From assembly GCF_002104995.1 (NCBI RefSeq), contig NW_024468355.1, positions 1-33,552 of the forward strand: a stretch of 33,552 nucleotides of DNA, written 5' to 3'. Position numbers and translations under genes: made by a program. The notes below the pieces were generated by a model. The model searched no databases. It saw only the letters and a list, made by a program, of their open reading frames with translations, and had not been told where the DNA came from. The stretch is from Linderina pennispora (taxonomy: Eukaryota; Kickxellomycota; Kickxellomycetes; Kickxellales; Kickxellaceae). Below, one piece after another: positions 10,712 to 18,729 of this stretch (its first letter is position 1; the number at the start of each line of letters is the position of its first letter).

Positions 10712-11419
10712 TCACACGGTGTATGAAATCTTGGTCAGGTTCTGGCCCTTGCGCCTCGCAATCTTGCGGATGACCAGCTTGCCCAGCTCACCAGTGCTCT
10801 TGATGTGGGTGCCGCCACAGGGATTCTCCACAAAATCGCCCACCTTGACATACCTCAGTCCATCCTCCTTCGTATACGCCGTCACCTCGACGTTGTCGCT
10901 AATGACCTTGTCGACCATGGCCTGGAACTTGTCCTTGTCTATCTCGTCGGGCATGATACCAGTAAACTCCACATAGGCGCCATCCGCAAAGTGGTGCCCC
11001 TTCTTCTCGACCATCGGCCACTGCGAGTCCTTGATGAGGCTGAAGATTGTGTGCCCGCCCGAGTGGCACTTGGCGTTCTGTCGACGCACTGCCTCGTCCA
11101 CTGACAAGACGACCGAGTCGCCAGTGGAGAACTCGCCTTCGGAAAACTCGCCCAAGTGGTAGACAACGCTGTTGTAGGTGAACACGTGCTTGACGGAAAA
11201 CACAGCACTGTTGCTGGAAATAGTGCCTACGTCAGTCGGCTGGCCGCCGCCCTGCGGGTAGAACAGCGTTTGGTCGAGAATCACCGCATGCTGAGCCTTG
11301 CTGAGGGCCTTGGCGAGATTGGGGTCATCGGTTGTCTCTGAGCTACAGGTGACGCCAAGGACAGTGGCAGCGCCTGCAAACAGGTACGTGTCGTCAAAAT
11401 AGAGCAGTTCAGTCGGCAT
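10712..11419 (-). CDS. AlaX-like trans-editing protein (alanyl-tRNA deacylase)
   Basis: A free-standing relative of the alanyl-tRNA synthetase editing domain. Family members hydrolyse Ser-tRNA(Ala) (some also Gly-tRNA(Ala)), which prevents mistranslation in the cytosol or mitochondria. The start at MPTELLYFDD (11419) is preferred over the in-frame ATG 13 codons earlier because family members begin near this motif. The protein is 235 residues. Visible features are DQTLFYPQGGGQPTDVG, which precedes the catalytic zinc site, then His119-xxx-His123 (KCHSGGHTIF) and Cys201-xxx-His205 (NPCGGTHIKSTGELG). These four are the expected zinc ligands. There is no aminoacylation domain, so it is not AlaRS itself. 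It shares a 235-bp divergent promoter with the GT15 gene. Amino-acid specificity cannot be read from sequence. Confidence 0.9.
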   Translation of the reverse strand: MPTELLYFDDTYLFAGAATVLGVTCSSETTDDPNLAKALSKAQHAVILDQTLFYPQGGGQPTDVGTISSNSAVFSVKHVFTYNSVVYHLGEFSEGEFSTGDSVVLSVDEAVRRQNAKCHSGGHTIFSLIKDSQWPMVEKKGHHFADGAYVEFTGIMPDEIDKDKFQAMVDKVISDNVEVTAYTKEDGLRYVKVGDFVENPCGGTHIKSTGELGKLVIRKIARRKGQNLTKISYTV

Positions 11420-11654
11420 ACTGGGGTGAAAAACGGGCAGATGGGCTAGTGGAGACAAGAAATGCTGTGATCGTCAACAGCTGCGGTACCTGGATGATGA
11501 CTTACTACTATGTCGTGCTCAGATCCGAATCTGTACATGCCAGATCAATTAAGCGCAGTTACATTCTCCATTATTGCATTGGACTCGCTGTTGCAAGTTC
11601 TTTGACTCTTGCTGTTTTTCTGTTTGCAATGCATTAGTAACCCTCTTCATTAGC

Positions 11655-12857
11655 ATGCCCTTCACAATTACCCGACGAAGACTTGCGCGCCTGCTGCTTG
11701 GTGCCCTCGCATTCTGCATCGCCGGCTACATACTCGCGAGCGCCCTCACACGATTCACCACCGACACGCCGCCCTCCTCTCTGTCACAAGACCCAGCAGA
11801 TGGACCACGACTGATCCAGCTCAAACACCACCCTGGCGACTTCATCGACCCACCATTCACATTTTCGGCACCGCCTGCTGAGGAATTAGCCTCAGGCTGC
11901 CTGCTATTCATTACTCGAACGATCTCGCTGACCAAAGTGCGCCGCACAATGTTCGATATCGAGAAGCGCTTTAACGATCGGTACCGTTACCCATACGTGT
12001 TTCTCAGCGAAGAGCCATTCTCTGACCAATTCCAGAAAGCGGTGCGTGCCATGGCCAACGGTGCCTCGGTTGAGTTTGGTCTGATCACCGAGAACTGGGG
12101 ATACCCTGACTGGGTGGACAAGAGCAGGGCACACAATGAGGCCCTCGACTGGGCGGACCGCAATGATATGGATGCCGATACTCAGGGGTATAGGCATATG
12201 GTAAGGTACTGGGCGCAGCCGTTCGCTGACCACCCAGCCCTGCAAAAATACCGCTATGTATGGCGGCTTGAACCAGGAGCTCACTACACATGCGATTTCG
12301 TCGAGGACCCATTCACACTGATGCAGTCCCGCAATCTGACGTATGGTTTTGCGATCTCCATCCAAGACAGTACCGATTCGATTCCGTCGCTATGGGCCAC
12401 CGCACAGAGCTTTATGCATGACAACCTCCATATGATGCTCAGCCGCGACAACTCGCTGGAATGGCTGTTGACAAGGCACAGCAGCGGGTCTGTAGAGTTC
12501 AACCGATGCCTGTTCCTGACAAATTTTGAGATTGTTGACTTGACTTTTGTTAGATCGCAGCTCTACCGGAAGCTGTTTGAGTATCTGGACAGAAGATCAG
12601 GGTTCTACTATGAGCGGTGGTCAGATGCATCCGTTAGATCGCTTGCGGCTGCCATGTTCTTGAAGTCGGATGACGTGCATTGGTTCAGCGATGTTGGGTA
12701 CAAGCACGACTTTTTGCAGCAGTGTCCAAGCGAGCTAGACAGGCAGATGCTGTGCCACTGCGACCCGAAGAAGAGCACGCATATGTACCCGATGTCGTGC
12801 TCAGCCAGATGGAACGACGGGAAACTAGGAGTCGATCCACGCAACCTCATACAGTAA
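11655..12857 (+). CDS. Golgi alpha-1,2-mannosyltransferase, GT15 (Kre2/Mnt1/Ktr) family
   Basis: Transfers mannose from GDP-mannose to O- and N-linked glycans of secreted and cell-wall proteins in the Golgi. Chosen start MPFTITRRRL gives 400 residues. A short basic cytosolic tail is followed by one membrane anchor (about residues 9-31, LLLGALAFCIAGYILASAL), so it is a type II protein. The family pattern is clear: YPYVFLSEEPFSDQF, then WRLEPGAHYTCD (metal and donor site), YGFAISI, the catalytic-region NFEIVDL with Glu292 (equivalent to the proposed nucleophile in Kre2), GFYYERWSDASVRSLAAA and DVGYKHDFLQQCP. A CHCDP motif is near the C-terminus. Intact, single exon. Which Ktr subfamily it belongs to is not decided. 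It may act on substrates such as the Ser/Thr-rich secreted protein in this window, but that is only inference. Confidence 0.94.
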   Translation: MPFTITRRRLARLLLGALAFCIAGYILASALTRFTTDTPPSSLSQDPADGPRLIQLKHHPGDFIDPPFTFSAPPAEELASGCLLFITRTISLTKVRRTMFDIEKRFNDRYRYPYVFLSEEPFSDQFQKAVRAMANGASVEFGLITENWGYPDWVDKSRAHNEALDWADRNDMDADTQGYRHMVRYWAQPFADHPALQKYRYVWRLEPGAHYTCDFVEDPFTLMQSRNLTYGFAISIQDSTDSIPSLWATAQSFMHDNLHMMLSRDNSLEWLLTRHSSGSVEFNRCLFLTNFEIVDLTFVRSQLYRKLFEYLDRRSGFYYERWSDASVRSLAAAMFLKSDDVHWFSDVGYKHDFLQQCPSELDRQMLCHCDPKKSTHMYPMSCSARWNDGKLGVDPRNLIQ

Positions 12858-13666
12858 CAAATATATCACATTTACATGCACTCATTGACCAGGCACGGGC
12901 CAATGGTGGGCTGCTGGTCTGCTGGAGCCGGACTTCTGCCCAATGGGGGCGGAACAGCCCTGCTGGTCTTCGCCTGGGAGTGGTGACAATGCTCCCTGCA
13001 ATAAAAGCGGATCACGCAAATAACAACACCAATGGTGCAATCGCCTAGCTGCTTGTTGATCTTTCTGTCGCTCCGCTCTTTGGCCACAGGCATTTGGGTA
13101 TTTTTCGGCTCACATGCAAGCTGACCTCGGTAAGCACGCCTTTTCATGCTCGAATTCCTCAGGTTCCTTTTGTCAGAACCTGTTCGCAGATTCTATCACC
13201 GGTTCTTTTTCGAAGATACGGTGGCCTAAACGCAGGGACCCCTAGAGACATCCAGGGACATACACAGGTGCAGTAATATGAAACGACGTGCATTACAATG
13301 AACGCTGTGACTGGCAGTATAGCTGGATCGGAGAGACCGCCTTTTCATGACACGCTCGTCCCCAGGCTGCCACGACAATCGCACAGGATGCCCGAGCCAG
13401 TAATGACAGCTAGATTCTGCCGACCGTGGTCCGCGCCTGTTTTGGAATGCGGGATAAGTTCCAGCGCGTGCGGGCACTCAATTACTAATATCTCTGGTGT
13501 TGACTCTAGGGCCGCCTGAGCCGATTCTGACTCGACAATGCATCTGTTTCTTCGCCACCAAGGAGCAGGAAACGAATAGATAGCCGCAAGCAGCTCCTGC
13601 TGCCAACGCCATTTTCTTTTGCAAAGATTCAGTTTGCATATTTCTCCTTGTCTATGTTTTTATTCC
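12858..13666. other. Intergenic stretch upstream of the sulfate permease
   Basis: About 0.8 kb with several short open frames (under 125 codons), none with a recognisable motif or support. It probably contains the sulfate permease promoter. I looked for the CACGTG sulfur-regulon box and did not see one. Confidence 0.45.
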
Positions 13667-15859
13667 ATGCCTGCTTCTGAAGACACGATCACAACATTTG
13701 CCACGGAGATGGGGTACCTGGAGCCTCGGGCATCTACCAAGGAGTGGCTCAAGGACATACTACCCACACGCTCAGAGGTCGTGGAGTATGCAAAAACCAC
13801 GTTTCCCGTACTCGCCTGGTTCTACCGCTACAACTGGCAGTGGCTTATCGGGGACCTCATCGCCGGTCTCACTGTCAGCGTCGTCGTTATTCCACAAAGC
13901 ATGGCGTATGCAAAGCTCGCCCAGCTGCCGCCTTATTTTGGTCTATATTCTTCGTTCCTCGGTGTCATTTTATACTGCGCTACCGGCACATCCAAGGATA
14001 TCACCATTGGCCCTGTCGCAGTCATGTCGACATTGATGGGCGAGATCCTCAACGATGTGCTGCCCAGGCTGCCGCAGTACCAGGATACGCCATGGGTAGT
14101 GGCTAGCGCGCTGTCGGTCGTACTGGGATGCATTGTCGCTGGCATCGGGTTTTTGAGGCTTGGCTTCATTGTTGACTTTATTCCGCTACCAGCAATTGCT
14201 GCGTTCATGACTGGCTCGGCACTCAGCATCGCCATGGGACAGGTTCCAAGTCTGATGGGCAACAACAAGGCGCCTGGATACAATACACGCGAGGCCACGT
14301 ATCTGGTGTTTGGCAACTTCTTCAAGAACATAAGATACTGCGATATCAACGCTGCTCTAGGACTCACGGCTCTGGCGCTCTTGTATTTTATCCGCTGGGG
14401 ATCAGGGTACTGTTCACGGCGGTGGCCTGGATACCACCGCCTATTTTTCTTTATGGATACGCTGCGCACCGCGTTCGTCATTCTACTCTACACTCTCGTG
14501 TCCTTCCTGGTCAACCACTCGCGCCACGACAATCCCAGATTCTCAATCCTGGGCGACATCCCTCGGGGCTTCAAGAATATCGGCGTTCCACACATCAGCT
14601 CAGACATTCTGTCAGCTGCTGCTGGTCGTATTCCGTCCGCCGTCATTGTGCTGGTCATCGAGCACATCTCCATTGCAAAGTCGTTTGGCCGCGTCAACAA
14701 GTACACAATCAATCCTAACCAGGAGATGATTGCTATTGGTATTTCCAACATCTTTGGCCCATTCTTCGGTGCGTATCCAGTCACTGGCTCGTTTTCGCGG
14801 ACGGCAGTCAACTCGAAGGCCGGTGTACGAACACCATTCGCCGGCGTCATCACCGGGGTGATCGTTGTCATTTCGATCTATGCTCTGCCCGCAGTGCTCT
14901 ACTATGTCTCCAATGCTGTGTTGGCTGCTGTCATCATCCACGCTGTTGGCAATTTGGTCACCAGCCCAAAGACCGTCAAGGGATTCTGGCATGTCTCGCC
15001 GTTCGAGTTCCTGATATTCTGGGCTGGCGTCACTGTCTCTGTGTTTTCGTCAATCGACAACGGCATTTATACCACCGTCGGCGCTTCAGCTGCATTGATG
15101 CTGTTCCGTATTGCCAAGGCACGGGGCAAGTTTGTTGGCCAAATCGAGGTTTGCGATACAATGTCTGACAGCCGTCGCAACGTCTATATACCGCTCGACC
15201 ACACTGACGGATCCAACCCAGCAGTTGATGTCAAAGCTCCTCCCAGCGGTATCTTCATCTACCGCCTCAACGAGGGGTACTTGTATCCAAATGCCGTTCA
15301 CTTTACCGATCATATGGTTGAACAGATTATGCAACAGACCCGACCAGGTATACTGAACCCGTACGGTTCTCTTGGCAACCGCCCATGGAACGATCCAGGA
15401 CCACGCCACAAGACCGAGTCCGATATTGACACATCGAAGCCTGAGTTGCGCTCGGTCATTCTGGATTTTACCGGCGTCTCCCATGTCGATATCACTTCGG
15501 TGCAGAATCTGCTCGACGTACGCCGGCAGCTTGACCGCCATGCAGATTGCTCGGTATCGTGGCACTTTGTCGGTATAAAGTCGGTATGGACCAGGCGGGC
15601 ACTGATAGCTGCTGGTTTTGGCGCACCGGTCGGTGCGAGCCAGAGACCAGTGTTCACAGTGGCAAATATCGGACTTCAGCAGGAGAATGGCAACGATAAA
15701 CCGGCTATTAGCGAAGACCCTAATTCCCTGAGTGAGCATGAGCAGGCAGCGATATTACGAGAGGTCAAGACGGTGCCAGTCATGAGCATTGACAGGCCGT
15801 TCTTCCATATCGATATGGGCGAGGCATTGGCAGCTGCCAAAAACCAGCTTGGCATTTAG
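13667..15859 (+). CDS. SulP-family sulfate permease with STAS domain
   Basis: Plasma-membrane anion transporter of the SLC26/SulP family, most likely sulfate:H+ symport feeding sulfur assimilation. Start MPASEDTITT gives 730 residues; the frame is open upstream but the next residues look like leader. The sulfate-transporter signature is present (PPYFGLYSSFLGVILYCATG followed by TSKDITIGPVAVMSTLMGE). Many hydrophobic helices run over about residues 60-490. The motif YPVTGSFSRTAVNSKAGVRT marks the second inverted half. A cytosolic STAS domain lies at about 510-690, including LRSVILDFTGVSHVDITSVQ. It is shorter than yeast Sul1/Sul2 (about 860-890), mainly at the N- and C-termini. Single exon, intact. 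Other SulP substrates (molybdate, oxalate, bicarbonate) cannot be excluded. Confidence 0.93.
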   Translation: MPASEDTITTFATEMGYLEPRASTKEWLKDILPTRSEVVEYAKTTFPVLAWFYRYNWQWLIGDLIAGLTVSVVVIPQSMAYAKLAQLPPYFGLYSSFLGVILYCATGTSKDITIGPVAVMSTLMGEILNDVLPRLPQYQDTPWVVASALSVVLGCIVAGIGFLRLGFIVDFIPLPAIAAFMTGSALSIAMGQVPSLMGNNKAPGYNTREATYLVFGNFFKNIRYCDINAALGLTALALLYFIRWGSGYCSRRWPGYHRLFFFMDTLRTAFVILLYTLVSFLVNHSRHDNPRFSILGDIPRGFKNIGVPHISSDILSAAAGRIPSAVIVLVIEHISIAKSFGRVNKYTINPNQEMIAIGISNIFGPFFGAYPVTGSFSRTAVNSKAGVRTPFAGVITGVIVVISIYALPAVLYYVSNAVLAAVIIHAVGNLVTSPKTVKGFWHVSPFEFLIFWAGVTVSVFSSIDNGIYTTVGASAALMLFRIAKARGKFVGQIEVCDTMSDSRRNVYIPLDHTDGSNPAVDVKAPPSGIFIYRLNEGYLYPNAVHFTDHMVEQIMQQTRPGILNPYGSLGNRPWNDPGPRHKTESDIDTSKPELRSVILDFTGVSHVDITSVQNLLDVRRQLDRHADCSVSWHFVGIKSVWTRRALIAAGFGAPVGASQRPVFTVANIGLQQENGNDKPAISEDPNSLSEHEQAAILREVKTVPVMSIDRPFFHIDMGEALAAAKNQLGI

Positions 15860-16419
15860 CCATTCCAATTTGTAATTATGCAGCAAGATAAATATGTTAT
15901 CAACCAGTAACACAGTAGCCACTAAATGGTTGGGCCCACCAGCTGAACCCGACATGCAGTCGGGTAGGAAGTCAGTCCTCACCCAAGTGACAGAGGCTAT
16001 AGCAAACGACAGGAATGGCAACCCCACAGTCATGCTAAAGGCACTGCCTTCTGTTGGTATTGCACCCACTTTCCTCTACATATACCGATAAATACCCATC
16101 TGTCTGGCTGCTAACAGGCTCACTCTCCTCTGCTAACAGCCTGAGCCTCCTGTGTGCACCGTACAAACATCAGCACCTACATGATGTGCTGCTATGATGT
16201 GCATCATGAATCTTCGAGCTGGGGATATATGGCTGCTGTGTCGGAAACTGCCTGAATTGCTCGGTGTGGCTATTCGAAGAATGCGTGGTGAAATCAAAAA
16301 TTACCGCGCTTTTCTCAGCCATGCCATCGCGACAGCAGTAGGCTCTAGGTCGATGATGCAGCGCACCGCTTTTCCTTTTTGAATCCGCATTCACACACGT
16401 TTCCTTTCGTATTATTTTC
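15860..16419. other. Intergenic stretch between permease and UBX gene
   Basis: About 560 bp, with an A/T-rich sequence containing gataaatatg just after the permease stop that may serve as a polyadenylation region. The last 50 bp before 16420 are pyrimidine-rich. No gene seen. Confidence 0.45.
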
Positions 16420-17707
16420 ATGGTAATGTCGCAACCCAGCGAGGAAATTTGGTTCAATGGGCCTGTTGTCGAGGCCGTCGGCCAGGCCACTGCGCGCAAT
16501 CTGCTATTTGTCGCCTGCATTGTGACCGACGCTTCTTCCGACGAATTGACTATGCTGGACAAGAACTACGTCAAGCAAATTCTGAAGACGCATTGCTTGT
16601 GCATCAAGCTGGTCCGTGGTAGCAGCGAAGAGGCCATGTTCTCGCAGCTGTTCCCGAGCACGCAGACTCCGAGCGTGTATATTGTCAGGTCGAATGCCGA
16701 CAAGGTACTACTGAGTGGCGAGGACTTGAGCGAGCAGCGGATTGTTGCAGAGATCGAAAGCATGGTTAGCAGTGCTGCAGCAGACCCAGCCCAGACACAG
16801 GAACCGTCCCAAGCACAGGAACCATCCCAGGCACAGGCAGCACAGGCTCCAGTGCAGCAACAATCACCGATCCCAGCTCATCTGCAGCCAATAGTACCAG
16901 CTCAACCACAAGTCTCTTATGTGCCTGTGCCTCAGTCAAAGAAGCAAAACAGCCAGGATGCCGCCAAGCTTGCCGAGGCAAAGCACATGGAGGAGTACCG
17001 CAAACGGTTGGCCAAGGAGAAGCGCGCTGATGCAGCCTATCGCAAGACAATTCTCGAGAGCATCAAGCAGGATCGCGAGGACTTCAAAGCAGTGCATGGC
17101 ACACCTACATCGGCATCTGGCTCAAAGGACACGGTGCGAAAGCAGCTGGCAGATACTACAGGCAAGACCAAGATCTTGTTCCGTATTAGCGATGGGCGCG
17201 TAGAATCTGGCGAATTTGATGTCCAGGCAGAGTTTGCCGAAGTTCGGGCATTTGTCGAAGGGATCGAGGGGATTCCCAAGGGCTCTTTGGATATCGCTGA
17301 GGCCTTCCCGCGGCGCACGTTGGGAGGCGATGTCAATGACAAGAGCCTGTCAGAGCTGGGCCTTGTTCCGACGGCGACACTACTTGTCAATGTGTCGGCT
17401 AGGCGCGTAAAGGACGGCGAGGCATTCAAGGAGCCTGTTACTTGGTTCGCCTTTTTTTTACTCGATTCTCGCTGCAGTATTCGGATTCTTCGGAGCATTT
17501 TTGCCGGGGAGAAAGAGCGAAGATGAGAGCCAGGCAACTTACACCCGGGAAGATGGAGCGGTGGCTCGCTCAACTGCCAGAAGGGACGAAAAGTCGCCGG
17601 ATGAAAAGCTTACACGGCGCAGGAACGCCAGTCCTGGCTCGGAAGCAGGCAGCGATGATGACGAGAAACCCAAGACATACAACGGCAACTCGACTAACCT
17701 CGAGTAG
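16420..17707 (+). CDS. UBX-domain ER protein, UBXN4/erasin-like, frame broken before the membrane segment
   Basis: UBXN4 recruits the Cdc48/p97 ATPase to the ER membrane in ER-associated degradation. Start is 16420 (MVMSQPSEE); the ATG at 16426 is equally possible. An N-terminal thioredoxin-like region (about 10-115, WFNGPVVEAVGQATARNLLF and PSVYIVRSNADKVLLSGEDL) is followed by a Gln/Pro linker with EPSQAQ repeats, a charged helix (about 185-225) and a UBX fold (about 245-330, FPRRTLGGDVNDKSLSELGL). At 17452-17459 there are eight Ts. As written, the frame reads to 17526 and loses the expected tail. One base fewer gives a membrane helix (FFYSILAAVFGFFGAFLPG) and a hydrophilic tail to TAG at 17705-17707. 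The membrane helix right after UBX matches the UBXN4 layout, so the shifted tail is the real one. Confidence 0.85.
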
Positions 17708-18729
17708 GCCCAAAGTATTTTATTGCGGTTTTTTATTGCCTAACAATAACCATCCACATCTCATGCCAACTCTCCCGCGTTCGTGATGTGAGCATATTTC
17801 CATGCAAGCCAAACAGCACTTGCCTCACATCTTGGCGGGTACTGCTAGCAGTTGGTATGCAAGTTCGCTGCTACGCAATGCTGCATGAAGCCATAGCAGA
17901 TGTAGTAGACATGCTGCTTTGCCAACACCGAGGTTTACTTGTCCTATTTCTGGCAGATAGTATACGGATTATCATGCTGTAGACTGCGTAGAATCACCTG
18001 CCTTTGGCGTATACGAGATTATCACTGTAGCTGTTGATTTTAGCTGCGATAAGCCAGGTCAACCAGAGTTGGCACTTGCATACATGTCTTGATTTCCAAT
18101 CTCAGTGGTTCCCCTAGTGCTTCTCATGAAACTGCGTCACCCCTACTCCAGGAGCAAAATGCATCGGTCAGCAATTGCAGATTGACACTGAGCTGATGTA
18201 ATATGTGTATTGAGCAACGGCTGTGCTTGATGTATATGCACCAGCACGCTTGCATGTCCAAAATTAGGCCAAAAGTTCTCAAGCATTAAGGCAAAAGTAC
18301 GCGTCTATCACATAGCCACTGCAGATGCGTTCTAATAATAGACCGACCTCCATGGCTTCAGCCAGCATTTGCCACTTGCACGAAATGGTATCGATTTATA
18401 ATTAGCATTCAGTGTCCATCAATGGCGATCGCATCGCACATGCTTGCATATCCTTTACATAAGGATGTGTATATTTAGAACAGGCAATACCTGGTTGTGC
18501 AAAAAATGCATGCATGCAGGTAGAATCTTGACCTATTTTTAGGGAACGAGGATTTGGAACTTGGTTATGTAACGGCGCTTTGCAATAACCAGCGATACTG
18601 TTGGGTTCACCGCGTATATATAGACCGGTCAATTCGGCTGAAGATGACGGATCATTAACAAACAACTGTCTATTCTCTTCACCCTTGTACAGAACAATCA
18701 AAAACAACCTACTTGTAAATTCCAAAAAA
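17708..18729. other. A/T-rich intergenic stretch upstream of the secreted repeat protein
   Basis: About 1 kb with no convincing gene. It contains the alternating purine-pyrimidine run tgcatgcatgca near 18507-18518 and a strong TATA element at 18615-18622. It is probably the long promoter of the secreted protein gene. I see no tRNA. Confidence 0.45.
18615..18622 (+). promoter_or_regulatory. TATA box of the secreted repeat protein gene
   Basis: TATATATA, 108 bp upstream of the ATG at 18730, is the clearest core-promoter element in the window. It suggests a strongly or conditionally expressed gene; that last step is inference. Confidence 0.6.

Noticed and set aside
12680-13048. 122-codon frame overlapping the end of the GT15 gene
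   Set aside because: Overlaps conserved GT15 residues in another frame and has no recognisable content.
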